From the NCBI GenBank assembly GCA_965261915.1, contig CBDHDW010000013.1, positions 3,286,001 to 3,350,000 of the forward strand: a stretch of 64,000 nucleotides of DNA, given 5' to 3'. The first letter of the stretch is position 1. Each line of letters begins with the position of its first letter. Below the pieces are notes generated by a model. It saw only the letters and a program-made list of their open reading frames with translations, was not told the origin of the DNA and did no database searches. Both the position numbers and the translations under genes were made by a program. The stretch is from JAIBDK01 sp965261915 (GTDB lineage Bacteria > Pseudomonadota > Gammaproteobacteria > Arenicellales > Poriferihabitantaceae). Below are positions 8,286-18,100 of the stretch, piece after piece.

Positions 8286-9317
8286 GTGCACGTTGATCAA
8301 TTTAATTACGAATTACCGGAAGGGTTAATTGCCCAATTTCCGCTGGAAAATAGAACGGATAGTCGACTATTGGTGGTCGATCCATTTTGCCGTGAGCATC
8401 AGAATAAAAACTTTTCAGATATTTCAGCGCTTTTGAATTCCGGTGATCTGCTGGTGGTCAACGATACCCGGGTACTGCCGGCAAGAATTAACGCTTCAAA
8501 GCCGACGGGTGGAAAAGTTGAAATTATGCTGGAAAGAATTATCGACCCGCGGTCAGCTTTGGTTATGTTGCGCGCCAATAAACCCATAAAAACCGGCCAG
8601 GAGCTGAGGGTTGATCACCATCGGCTTGAAGTCGTGGGGCGAGATGGCGTGTTTTTTAAATTAACGACGCGGGATGGCACCGATGCGGCGGAATTGTTTC
8701 AGGCGTTTGGAAAAGTTCCATTACCGCCCTACATCGAACGGTCAGCGGAAGAAGAAGACGCCGATCGATATCAAACCGTGTATTCCCGAAACCCGGGCGC
8801 TGTTGCCGCGCCCACTGCTGGATTGCATTTTGACGAGAAGCTGATTTCTGAATTGTCGAATAAAGGCATTTCTGTTTGCCCTATTACCCTGCACGTTGGG
8901 GCAGGTACTTTCCAGCCGGTTAAGGTGAGTGAGACCGATGACCATAAAATGCACCATGAGAGAATGGAGGTCAGTCAGTCTGTTTGCGATAAAATACGAG
9001 CGACAAAAACTCAGGGCGGACGTGTTATTGCTGTAGGAACAACCGTTGTCAGAGCTCTGGAGTCGGCCGCTTTGACTGCAGAGTTAGTGCCTACGAGTAG
9101 CGATACAAATTTATTCATTACCCCCGGATTTTCATTTAATGTCATTGATTGTCTGGTTACCAATTTTCACCTGCCGAAATCGACTTTGCTCATGATGGTA
9201 TGCGCTTTTTCAGGATACAACACGATATTCAGTGCGTACCGCCACGCAATAACCAATGGCTATCGGTTTTTTAGCTACGGCGATGCAATGTTCCTGGAGA
9301 GAAAGGATGGAATTTGA
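8286..9317 (+). CDS. queA: S-adenosylmethionine:tRNA ribosyltransferase-isomerase QueA
   Basis: QueA transfers and isomerises the ribosyl part of SAM onto preQ1 in tRNA to form epoxyqueuosine. Starting from GTG 8286 the protein has 343 residues and begins MHVDQFNYELPEGLIAQFP, matching the conserved family N-terminus. An earlier in-frame TTG (8268) adds six residues that do not fit. Family signatures include LLVVNDTRVLPAR, NPGAVAAPTAGLHF and the C-terminal NFHLPKSTLLMMVCAF. The 3' end overlaps tgt by 11 bases, so the two queuosine genes are translationally coupled. No strong Shine-Dalgarno sequence precedes the start. Confidence 0.96.
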   Translation: MHVDQFNYELPEGLIAQFPLENRTDSRLLVVDPFCREHQNKNFSDISALLNSGDLLVVNDTRVLPARINASKPTGGKVEIMLERIIDPRSALVMLRANKPIKTGQELRVDHHRLEVVGRDGVFFKLTTRDGTDAAELFQAFGKVPLPPYIERSAEEEDADRYQTVYSRNPGAVAAPTAGLHFDEKLISELSNKGISVCPITLHVGAGTFQPVKVSETDDHKMHHERMEVSQSVCDKIRATKTQGGRVIAVGTTVVRALESAALTAELVPTSSDTNLFITPGFSFNVIDCLVTNFHLPKSTLLMMVCAFSGYNTIFSAYRHAITNGYRFFSYGDAMFLERKDGI

Positions 9318-10389
9318 AATTAGTGCTCAATCTGGAAAATCAAGGCGCGGTCAATTGCGTTTTCCCCGGGGAGCAATCTCAACCCCTGCATTTATGCCGG
9401 TTGGAACGAGTGCCACGGTTAAATCGCTCACCCCGGAAGAAGTGGAATCCACCGGTGCGGAAATCATTTTGGGGAATACCTTTCATCTGATGTTGAAACC
9501 CGGAATGGACGTCATTCGAGCGCACTCCGGGCTGCATAAATTCATGAACTGGAATCGACCGATCCTCACAGACTCTGGTGGGTTTCAGGTGTGGAGCTTG
9601 AAGGATTTGCGCAAAATGGATGAAAAGGGGGTGTTATTTCGTTCACCGCTTGACGGCAGCAAGATTTTTCTGGGACCAGAAGAGTCGATGGAAATTCAGG
9701 CAACGCTCGATTCTGATATCGTAATGGCATTCGATGAATGTACGAACTGGCCATCGACAAAAGATCAGGCCGCCGAATCGATGTTGCTTTCGACACGATG
9801 GGCGAAGCGGTGTGCTGAAAGCTATAGCGGGAACGGTACGCTCTTTGGCATTATTCAGGGCGGCATGTTTGAAGACTTACGCCAGGAGTCGCTAGATCGG
9901 TTAGTCGATATTGGCTTTGAAGGTTTCGCAATGGGTGGCCTGTCTGTGGGCGAACCCAAGGAGGATATGATCCGGGTTATTGCTGAAATGGGTGAGAAAA
10001 TGCCGGCGAACAAGCCGCGCTATCTGATGGGAGTCGGTACGCCGAAGGATCTGGTTGATGCTGTATTCCATGGGGTGGATATGTTTGATTGTGTGCTGCC
10101 CACTCGAAATGCGCGCAATGGTTGGTTATACAGCAGTTTCGGCGTGGTTAAAATTCGCAATAACCAGTATCGACTGGATACCAATCCGGTTGATTCAGAA
10201 TGCGATTGCTACACCTGTTCAAACTATTCTCGTTCGTATCTCCGTCATTTACACCAGAAGAATGAAATATTGGGTGCCAGATTGTGTTCGCTGCATAATG
10301 TTCACTATTACCAGAATCTCATGAGCCGGATTCGAAGTCAGATAGAATCCGGTACCTATGCGCAGTTTGCTGGTTCTTTCACTGCCTAG
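9307..10389 (+). CDS. tgt: Queuine tRNA-ribosyltransferase (tRNA-guanine transglycosylase)
   Basis: Tgt exchanges guanine 34 for preQ1 in tRNAs with GUN anticodons, the step before QueA. The protein has 360 residues. D89 lies in the substrate loop (TDSGGFQVWSL), nucleophile D261 is in MFDCVLPTRNARNG and the zinc ligands are C299, C301, C304 (CDCYTC) and H330. ATG 9307 is preceded by GGAGAGAAAGG at the end of queA, and upstream in-frame starts lie deep inside queA. Trp replaces the usual Phe in the GGFQVFSL loop. The common downstream yajC-secDF genes are absent. Confidence 0.96.
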   Translation: MEFEISAQSGKSRRGQLRFPRGAISTPAFMPVGTSATVKSLTPEEVESTGAEIILGNTFHLMLKPGMDVIRAHSGLHKFMNWNRPILTDSGGFQVWSLKDLRKMDEKGVLFRSPLDGSKIFLGPEESMEIQATLDSDIVMAFDECTNWPSTKDQAAESMLLSTRWAKRCAESYSGNGTLFGIIQGGMFEDLRQESLDRLVDIGFEGFAMGGLSVGEPKEDMIRVIAEMGEKMPANKPRYLMGVGTPKDLVDAVFHGVDMFDCVLPTRNARNGWLYSSFGVVKIRNNQYRLDTNPVDSECDCYTCSNYSRSYLRHLHQKNEILGARLCSLHNVHYYQNLMSRIRSQIESGTYAQFAGSFTA

Positions 10390-10464
10390 CGTGGTAAAAT
10401 TTCCAATCAAAAACGGCCAATAGCCCAGTTTCGGAGGAAAGGGTCTGACTGGGTCAAGCTCTTG

Positions 10465-12252
10465 ATGGTGCATAATATTCAAATCCTGATACGAATAACA
10501 TTCCTGTTTTGCTGCCTGATTTCCGTTGCATCGGTAGCGGACAGTGAACGATACCAGCAAGCTATTGATGCCTTTGCACGCGGTGATTATCAGGCTGCAG
10601 TTAATATCTGGCTGTTTGAGGCGTATGAAGGATCAAAAGACGCTCAATTTAATCTCGGTATTTTGTATCTGGAAGGGAAAGGGGTCTCCCAGGACAGGGA
10701 TGGTGCCATCTTCTGGTTTTCCAGGGCGGCAGAAGGCGGACATACCCAAGCGCAGTACAATCTTGGGCATTTGTATTTTGAAGAGCAGGACAACCCGGAA
10801 TCTTTACAAAAAGGAGTGGCGTGGTGGAAGCGGGCTTCAGAGCAAGGGTTTGGTATTGCGCAATATAACTATGCCGGAGCACTTTATTTTGGCGTTGGTA
10901 TCGACAAGAATCTTGCAGAGTCTTATTACTGGATGAAGCAAAGCGCAGGCTCAGGTGAAGATATCGCATTGCAATTCTTGAGGACGCATAGAGATGAATT
11001 TTCTTCTGTAGCGGACACCGAAATTATCACCACGCCAGCGGATGACATTTTGGCGAAAGAAACTCCGAAATTAATGGAAGATACTGAAACAGCATCGTCA
11101 AAAGAAACTGAAGCCGCCGAATTATCTGAGGATTCGACAGTGGATACGCCGTCTCCAGATGCTACTGTAAGCGCCGGCGAGCCAGAAATTAATGACGAAA
11201 TCGTGCAGTCCGACACCGACACCGATACCGAACCGAGCCCGGTTCGTGTGAGTCAGTCCTTCTACGTTAAGGTACTTGAGCAGAGTCTGATTAATTCTAA
11301 TTTTAATGTTTTTAGTCCTGTAGTTATGGTGGCTCCATCGGCTCTAATGCTGAGAGTAATGTCTATTGCTGGTGATTGGTACGAGGTTCGGGTTCCCGGC
11401 GGCTTTCTCGGCTGGATAGCGAGATCTTCAGGTGTATTTAACAAGGGAATATTAACGATTAATACGGAGACCGAACAAATTTTTGCCGACTATGCCGACG
11501 ATAGTGTGGCGAATCAGATTGGATTTGCGAGTTTTGGTGATCAGCTGCTGGTAATGTCTGAATACCAGAACTGGCTGCAAGTTTTGGCACCTGAAGACAA
11601 CACCGCATGGATAAAAATTGAAGCTGTTGCCAAAATTACATCAAGTGATGTAGAAGCAGCATTGAACTGGCAACAGCAAAGATTGCATAGACGCTCAAAA
11701 AACATTGATTCTCCATCCGTTGATGAACAGGTTGTGAATTCAGAGATGGCTGTAGAAGATATTCAGTTTGATAGTGAGGGTGCGATATCATCTGCCACGC
11801 AGGTAGTGGATGACGTTAACAGTGTAGAAATTGAATCGCTAACCGTGGATGAACCAGAGGTGTCGTTTTCTCCAACTATCAAACAATCCAATAGTCCCAC
11901 ATCCACCGGAATTCACAATGATAACGCATGGTTGTATTCCAAAGATCCCAAGCGGTACACCTTGCAGCTATTCAGCATCCGCGAGCGAAAACAGGCCATT
12001 ACTCTGTTTGAAGAAATCGCCGACCGCGGGCAGGTGTTTTCAACATACAGCAATGATGCCAGATGGTATTTTATCCTGGTCGGAGATTTTGCGACCAGTG
12101 CTGAAGCGTTGGCGTATTTGCCAGAATTGCCGTTCTGGGCGCAAAACAGTATGGTAAAATCTTTCTCCACACTGCAGCTAAAACGTTGTGAAAAACGCGT
12201 ACACCTCGCAGAGTATGAAACTGCGGGTTTAGTTCATTATTGCTCACAGTAG
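10465..12252 (+). CDS. Sel1-repeat, SH3-like and SPOR-domain envelope protein
   Basis: This 595-residue protein is probably exported: a hydrophobic N-terminus (ILIRITFLFCCLISVASV, then ADS) looks like a signal peptide or anchor. Residues about 30-170 hold four to five Sel1-like repeats (AQFNLGILYLEGKGV, AQYNLGHLYFEE, AQYNYAGALYFGVGI). A long acidic, Ser/Thr/Glu-rich linker follows, then an SH3-like domain at about 265-325 (LMLRVMSIAGDWYEVRVPGG). The C-terminal SPOR domain (RYTLQLFSIRERKQA to WYFILVGDFATSAEA, about 505-580) predicts binding to denuded peptidoglycan glycan strands, often at the septum. The exact role is unknown. The start is uncertain because GGAGG at 10433-10437 is too far from ATG 10465. 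Confidence 0.8.
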   Translation: MVHNIQILIRITFLFCCLISVASVADSERYQQAIDAFARGDYQAAVNIWLFEAYEGSKDAQFNLGILYLEGKGVSQDRDGAIFWFSRAAEGGHTQAQYNLGHLYFEEQDNPESLQKGVAWWKRASEQGFGIAQYNYAGALYFGVGIDKNLAESYYWMKQSAGSGEDIALQFLRTHRDEFSSVADTEIITTPADDILAKETPKLMEDTETASSKETEAAELSEDSTVDTPSPDATVSAGEPEINDEIVQSDTDTDTEPSPVRVSQSFYVKVLEQSLINSNFNVFSPVVMVAPSALMLRVMSIAGDWYEVRVPGGFLGWIARSSGVFNKGILTINTETEQIFADYADDSVANQIGFASFGDQLLVMSEYQNWLQVLAPEDNTAWIKIEAVAKITSSDVEAALNWQQQRLHRRSKNIDSPSVDEQVVNSEMAVEDIQFDSEGAISSATQVVDDVNSVEIESLTVDEPEVSFSPTIKQSNSPTSTGIHNDNAWLYSKDPKRYTLQLFSIRERKQAITLFEEIADRGQVFSTYSNDARWYFILVGDFATSAEALAYLPELPFWAQNSMVKSFSTLQLKRCEKRVHLAEYETAGLVHYCSQ

Positions 12253-12456
12253 TCAGTATGGATGCCGATAAATACGAAATCAGTGGAAGAAAAAATTGTC
12301 TGTGATCTGATAAGCAGCACTTTATTTTGAGGTGTCCAAAACTAATTTTATGTCGGTAGTAAATAAAATTGATGAGCCAAAACAGTGGTGTGTTATATAC
12401 AATCTGACAGTCAAAATTCGCCTGTAATTTCAGGCTCCAAATAACCCGGAGTTAAC

Positions 12457-13719
12457 ATGTTTGATAAAACCAAATCCATAGCTGAGTATGATCCTGAGTT
12501 ATGGCAAGCCATTCAAGACGAAGAGCAACGTCAAGAGCATCATATTGAATTAATCGCTTCTGAAAACTTTGTCAGCCCACGCGTGCTGGAGGTTCAGGGG
12601 TCAGTGTTAACTAACAAATACGCAGAAGGGTATCCATCGAAGCGTTATTATGGCGGTTGTGAACACGTTGATGTTGCTGAGTCACTCGCCATCGATCGTG
12701 CCAAGGAATTGTTTGGTGCGGATTACGTAAATGTTCAGCCGCATTCCGGTTCATCAGCGAACGTTGCAGTGTATATGGCATTGTGTGAACCCGGTGATAC
12801 GATTCTGGGCATGAGCCTGGCGCATGGTGGTCACTTAACCCACGGTGCCTCTGTTAACTTTTCCGGAAAGATTTACAACGCAGTTCAATACGGCTTGAAC
12901 GCCGATACTGGCGAAGTCGATTATGCAGCAGTTGAAGCATTGGCAAAAGAACACAAGCCAAAAATGATCGTTGCCGGTTTTTCTGCATACTCGCGAATCA
13001 TGGACTGGCAGCGTTTCCGCGATATTGCCGACAGCGTTGGCGCGTATCTATTTGTCGATATGGCTCACGTTGCAGGATTGGTAGCCGTTGGTTTATACCC
13101 GTCTCCGGTTCAAATTGCCGACGTGACCACGACGACAACGCATAAAACACTACGCGGTGCACGCGGCGGAATGATCATGGCGCGTGAAAACGATGCGGTA
13201 ACCAAAAAGCTGAGTTCTCTGGTCTTTCCTGGTACCCAGGGCGGCCCGCTTATGCACGCTATCGCGGGTAAGGCGATGGCGTTCAAAGAAGCGTTGGATC
13301 CTTCATTCAAAGCCTATCAACAACAGGTGTTGGATAATGCAAAAGCCATGGTCGAAGTTTTCCTGGACAGAGGCTTCGATATCGTTTCCGGCGGCACTGA
13401 CAACCATTTATTCCTGCTCGATCTGATTGGCAAGGGTATCACTGGGAAGGACGCGGATGCCGCTCTTGGCAGGGCGAATATTACCGTGAACAAAAATGCG
13501 GTACCGAATGACCCGCAGTCACCGTTTGTTACCAGTGGCTTGCGAATTGGTACGCCAGCAATGTCTTCTCGTGGCTTTGGTACAGAAGAAGCCAAACAGA
13601 TCACTAGCTGGATATGCGATGTACTAGATAATCTTGGTGCTGCTGCTGTTGAAGCTGAGGTAAAGGCAAAAGTTGTTGAGCTGTGCGGCCGATTCCCGCT
13701 TTACGCAGATGCCAGATAG
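12457..13719 (+). CDS. glyA: Serine hydroxymethyltransferase
   Basis: GlyA is a PLP enzyme that interconverts serine and glycine with tetrahydrofolate, feeding one-carbon metabolism. The 420 residues are of standard length. The PLP lysine is K230 in TTTTTHKTLRGARGG, and the substrate-site motif ELIASENF is at 31-38. GGAG at 12448-12451 precedes ATG 12457. The gene stands alone, with 204 bp of upstream non-coding sequence and a strong terminator downstream. Confidence 0.98.
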   Translation: MFDKTKSIAEYDPELWQAIQDEEQRQEHHIELIASENFVSPRVLEVQGSVLTNKYAEGYPSKRYYGGCEHVDVAESLAIDRAKELFGADYVNVQPHSGSSANVAVYMALCEPGDTILGMSLAHGGHLTHGASVNFSGKIYNAVQYGLNADTGEVDYAAVEALAKEHKPKMIVAGFSAYSRIMDWQRFRDIADSVGAYLFVDMAHVAGLVAVGLYPSPVQIADVTTTTTHKTLRGARGGMIMARENDAVTKKLSSLVFPGTQGGPLMHAIAGKAMAFKEALDPSFKAYQQQVLDNAKAMVEVFLDRGFDIVSGGTDNHLFLLDLIGKGITGKDADAALGRANITVNKNAVPNDPQSPFVTSGLRIGTPAMSSRGFGTEEAKQITSWICDVLDNLGAAAVEAEVKAKVVELCGRFPLYADAR

Positions 13720-13738
13720 CAATTAACACAGTCACAGG

Positions 13739-13764
13739 AAAACGGCCTTTTGGGCCGTTTTTTT
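13739..13764 (+). terminator. Rho-independent terminator after glyA
   Basis: The stem AACGGCC / GGCCGTT with a short T-rich loop is followed by a run of seven T (13758-13764), 20 bp after the glyA stop. Confidence 0.92.
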
Positions 13765-13846
13765 ATGCCAGTTCAATATTTTTCCGTGGTAGCGACCAGT
13801 TCCGATTATCGCTAGTTTTAACTTTTCGCGGTGGTATACTCGCGTC

Positions 13847-14062
13847 ATGGAAATAGATTTTGACAGCGGTTACGACGCAGTAAAAAATCGTAATCCGGAC
13901 TTTGACGGGGTGTTCTGTACGGGTGTGAGCAGCACCGGTATATTTTGTCGGCCGATTTGCCCGGCAGTGACACCGAAGCCGGAAAATTGTGATTTTTATC
14001 CCTCGGCCGCTGCGGCATTGCAAGCGGGGTACCGGCCGGAAACCGCACCGAATAGTCCATGA
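13847..14062 (+). CDS. Truncated Ada metal-binding (methylphosphotriester acceptor) domain
   Basis: This 71-residue protein is an almost complete Ada N-terminal domain (PF02805): DGVFCTGVSSTGIFCRPICP, then the TPKPENCDFYPSAAAALQAGYRP segment (13974-14042). In normal Ada the next residues are C-L-R-C-R-P-E, supplying the last two zinc ligands. Here GYRP is followed at once by ETAPNSP and a stop. An in-frame loss of exactly CLRCRP would produce this, and the two RP codon pairs could be the recombining repeats. The AraC/AlkA part that usually follows is also missing. The stop TGA overlaps the ATG of the methyltransferase gene, so the short protein may now serve only for translational coupling. 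It is probably non-functional as a zinc sensor. Confidence 0.7.
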   Translation: MEIDFDSGYDAVKNRNPDFDGVFCTGVSSTGIFCRPICPAVTPKPENCDFYPSAAAALQAGYRPETAPNSP

Positions 14063-14580
14063 TTAATCTGCACGCCGACGTTTATACCAGTCCGATAGGT
14101 GATATCGAATATATCGTCGATCAGGAAAAACTGGTTTTTCTGGATTTTGCTGATAATAGTGAACGCATTCAGAAACTGATGGACAGGCGATACCAGCGTT
14201 GGGAGGTGACAAAAAAAGCAAACGCAGCTGGGATAGCAGATCGTCTGTCTCGGTACTTTACATCGGATTGGACCGCATTTGACGGCATCAAAATGGAAAC
14301 AGGAGGAACCGAGTTCCAGCGAACGGTATGGAGAGGTCTTTTACAGATCAAAAAAGGCGACTCTATTTCCTATGATCAACTGGCGTCGAATATTGGAAAT
14401 GCAAACGCAATTCGTGCCGCTGCGTCAGCTAATGCCAATAACCCCATTGCGATTATCATCCCCTGTCATCGGGTAATCGGGAAAAATGGAGCGATGCGCG
14501 GCTACGCAGGAGGTAGCGAACGTAAAGTATGGTTACTACAGCACGAAGGCGCACTGATTCAGGAAGCCTGTCCCACATAA
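14059..14580 (+). CDS. ogt: Methylated-DNA--[protein]-cysteine S-methyltransferase (Ogt/MGMT type)
   Basis: This suicide enzyme removes methyl groups from O6-methylguanine and O4-methylthymine. The 173 residues contain an N-terminal ribonuclease-like domain and the C-terminal MGMT domain (about 83-168): FQRTVWRGL, ISYDQLA, RAAASANANNP with the base-flipping Arg119, and the active site IIIPCHRVIG with acceptor Cys136, followed by GYAGGSERK. Its ATG overlaps the stop of the Ada-domain gene (ATGA), which indicates coupled expression. It is a stand-alone Ogt and lacks its own strong ribosome binding site. Confidence 0.94.
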   Translation: MINLHADVYTSPIGDIEYIVDQEKLVFLDFADNSERIQKLMDRRYQRWEVTKKANAAGIADRLSRYFTSDWTAFDGIKMETGGTEFQRTVWRGLLQIKKGDSISYDQLASNIGNANAIRAAASANANNPIAIIIPCHRVIGKNGAMRGYAGGSERKVWLLQHEGALIQEACPT

Positions 14581-14584
14581 AGCG

Positions 14585-14671
14585 TGGTACCGAGGAGAGG
14601 ATTTGAACCTCCACGGGCTAATGCCCACTAGCACCTGAAGCTAGCGCGTCTACCAATTCCGCCACCCCGGC
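14585..14671 (-). tRNA. tRNA-Leu (anticodon CAG)
   Basis: On the minus strand this is an 87-base class II tRNA with acceptor GCCGGGG / CCTCGGT, an encoded CCA, an anticodon stem-loop CTAGC-TTCAGGT-GCTAG giving CAG, a long variable arm (TGGGCATTAGCCCG) and the T-loop GGTTCAAATCC. It reads CUG codons. It lies five bases from the ogt stop in the opposite direction. Confidence 0.97.
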
Positions 14672-14946
14672 CCAAAAGGGAAGCGGACTCTAACCACAGA
14701 TGCTCTGGATGTCAAACGAGAAGGCGTGTCGAGAAGGTTTGCGGTTGAGCGGTAGATTTATTTTGGTATGACTTCCAGATGACCGCAGCACTATTTTTTA
14801 GCGACCGTTGTTTCCCTGATGATCAGATTGGTCTCAAAACATCGAGGTAGCGCAACCTGGCGAGGGTTTCTTACACAGCCTCTTATTGGCCATGCCAGCT
14901 TGCAAACTCGATACAACCAACGCTCTCTCAATCTGCTAACAGGGTG

Positions 14947-14975
14947 TTGGACAAAGTTATTGATACCAGTATAAT
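14947..14975 (+). promoter_or_regulatory. Sigma70-like promoter for the giant autotransporter gene
   Basis: TTGGAC at 14947-14952 and a perfect TATAAT at 14970-14975 are separated by 17 bp. The predicted transcript would begin near 14982 and carry a leader with GGAG at 15008-15011, ATG 15018 (a three-codon frame M-K-L-stop) and an overlapping ATG 15026. No other element in 14672-15070 is recognisable. Confidence 0.65.
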
Positions 14976-15070
14976 ACCCGCTAGTTAGAGATAGGTCGAT
15001 ATCATACGGAGTACCAAATGAAACTATGAAACCCTTACAAATGCCTGCAGCACGGGTTAATTCTATGCTA

Positions 15071-15096
15071 CCCCCCCCCCCCCCCACACACACACA
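15071..15096 (+). repeat. Simple-sequence tract C15 followed by (CA)6
   Basis: Fifteen consecutive C (15071-15085) run directly into six CA dinucleotides. The tract lies between upstream in-frame-with-each-other ATGs (15026, 15041, 15065) and the start of the long open frame. Such tracts are mutation-prone by polymerase slippage and in other bacteria drive phase variation of surface proteins. Confidence 0.95.
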
Positions 15097-15102
15097 AGCC
15101 GC

Positions 15103-18100
15103 TTGGCTTATGGGGGCAGGGCTATGATTGCGACTGCATTAACGCCACTCAAAACCTTACTCAAGGCGGTGGCAGGAACAACGCGAAACCAAACAGCACG
15201 GCTGGGGACAGGTTGGCACTCGCAAGCACTGTTAGACGCGGCTCGCAAGCAAGCCTCGTCAGGCATGCGTTGTATAGGGAAACCCTTTGCCGGTTTGGCT
15301 GTTTTACTGGATTCCTGCCTTCGCAGGAATGACGAAGGTCGCAGGAATGACGAAGGTCGCAGGAATGACGAAGGTCGCAGGAATGACAAATCCCGGGTTT
15401 TTGCACAGCCTCTTTCGCAGGTAAAGACGAAAAGACGAACCGGGGGTTTTTGTGCAGCTTCTTTCACAGGAATAACCGGCCACGGGAAAACCCCTTCCGG
15501 CATTTTATCCGCGCCCCTGTCGCGTTTCTTTGCCGCTACCTTATTCGCCCTGCTGTTTATCGCCCAGCCGAGCAATGCCCAGACTCCGGCAGAGCCTATA
15601 AATCAGATCCTTACGCAATCAGCCAATGAAATACTTCTCGTTTTCTCTGGTGATGCAACTCTCGACGAAGTGTCGGGGGCTGACTTTAGCGTAGCAGGAG
15701 CGGCATCAAATCCAACGGTAAGCTCGGTGGGTAGGCTCAATGATGTTACTACTTTGCTTCTCCTCACCCTGTCGGCTGATATTGTCGAAAGCGAGACCAT
15801 CACCCTGGCCTACACCAAAGGGACAGGTAGCATAACGGTTACGGGGCAAAACACGCCCCTTGCGAGCTTTACTAACAAAGCGGTAACGAACCTGGTACAA
15901 CCAGATACAAGGGCGCCGGTTGCCGTAAGTGCGGAAACCAATACGACCGGCGATAGCATAGCGCTGACCTTCAACGAAGCTATAAATATCAACGGTGCCG
16001 TGGCTGCTGACTTTACAGTTACTGCGGGCAAACGTGCCAGAACAATCGCTGTGACAACGCTAACAGCAAATGAAAAAACACTAACCTTAGAACTAACCTC
16101 CGCTATTGCACAAGGTGAAACGGTACTGCTGGAATACGCCACAAAAGACACGGGTATTGCGGATGCGGCAGGCAATGTATTTGGAAAGGATAGGCGACAA
16201 GTAACCAACAAAGTATCAGTAAGCAACCAAGCCCCAACGGGTCACCTTAGCATCAGTATGCTACTCGGTGGTGAGGCCGTAACCGCCACCCGTCCGCTAC
16301 CTGAAGATCAGACTACCCTCAGCGCTACGCCAACTGTAGGGGATACCCTGACAGCGGTTACCAGCGAGATTAGCGATGCGGATGGCCCCGCAACGTTATC
16401 CTTCAGCTATCAATGGCAGGCCGGGGGCGATGACATTGCCGCTGCCACCGCAGAAACCTTCACCCTGACCAATGCCCAGCTTGGCAAGCAAATCAAGGTG
16501 CAAGTAAGTTATACCGATGCTGCAAAGCGTGTTGAAACACTGGCATCGGCACAAACCAATCAGGTCTCTAATGACCCTGGGCTCAAGGCTAGGCTCAAGG
16601 AAGTCAACACACCCCCAACTGCCGATGCGGGGCCTGATCAGATCATTGGGTCGGGAAGCGCTGTCCGGGGTAGTCAAGATGACGCGCCAGGTGCCGCTGA
16701 TGAACCTGAATATGACCAGACATCTAGTGAAGTGAGTAGAATCACCCTTGATGGCACCGGATCATCTGATCCAGATGGTACAATAGATTCGTATAAATGG
16801 ACTTTGGTTAGTGGTACGCATTTTGAACTAAAGGGATTTGCTGAAAATGATGCATCCACAACATTTTTTACCCCTCCAACAAGTGCACGTGGCGCAACGC
16901 TCGTGTTTTCACTGGTTGTAACTGACGATGACGGTGCTACATCTATGCCTGATGATGTGATCATTAGAGTTACTAGCCATAACGTACAACCCATTGCCGA
17001 TGCTGGAGTTGATCAGTCAGTTGATGAAAATACTTTGGTCACCCTTGATGGTACAGGATCATCTGATCCCGATGGTCACACACTATCCTATTCTTGGGCT
17101 TTAACTGATTTTCCAACATCAGATTCTAGTCCAGTGATACCATCGTTATCTGATTCTACTGTCGCATCTCCAACGTTTACTGCACCAGAGGTCACTGGGC
17201 AAATCTCTTTAGTCTATACATTAACCGTAACCGATAATGCCGAGGAATCAAAATCTCATACAGATACGGTCCGCATTAATATTAATAATGTAGTTGGAGG
17301 AACATCGGCAGTTGATGATGATGGCGCGATAACGGGAGCATCTGCCGTATCCAGTCCTTCTGCCGCATTCAGCCCCTCTGGTGCATCTGATGATTCCATT
17401 GCCCAGCAAGACGCCCCATCCCTTCCCAACCCACTCGTGTGCATGCGTCACCCCAAAGTTCAGGAAGTCATCATCCAAAATGTGGATGGCAAAAGTGCTT
17501 GTGGTGACATTACTGCGGCAGATTTGGCGGGAATTACCTCTTTAGTCCATTTTGGCGGGTTTGATTTCGTCCCCCCAAGGAGAAGTGATTTTGCCGGTTT
17601 AACCACATTACTAAATCTCGACATCTCCGACAGCAACAACTTCGGTGGCTTAAAGACCCTCCCGGCGGATCTTTTTCAAGGTCTGCCAGCACTGAGGAAC
17701 TTGAATTTAACGAATAATCAATTACGCACCTTGCCAATAGGTATTTTTCAGGGCTTATCCTTGATTGGTCTCACATTAGGCGGTAACCCGTGGGTTTCAT
17801 TCCCCACGAATATTTTTAACGAAATGGCTTCGGTTAGCCAAAGCACACGAATGAGCGTTACGGATCTCGCCCCCATCAATGCCGCATTGCCAGTCGCCAA
17901 TGGCACCATTCCAGCACAATCGTTAGCACGAACGGCTGACCCGCTCACCCTGGAGGTGGCTACTTTCTTTAGCGACCCGGGCGATACCCTGACCTACACA
18001 GCCACGTCCGCTACCCCCGCCATTGCCAGCGTTGCCATCAGCGGCAGCACGCTAACCATTACGCCCGTAGCACCCGGCACAACCAACATCATGGTGACTG

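Noticed and set aside
14791..15093. Minus-strand 100-codon frame starting in the C15-(CA)6 tract
   Set aside because: Its N-terminus is the reverse complement of the simple-sequence tract, and no domain or ribosome binding site is present.
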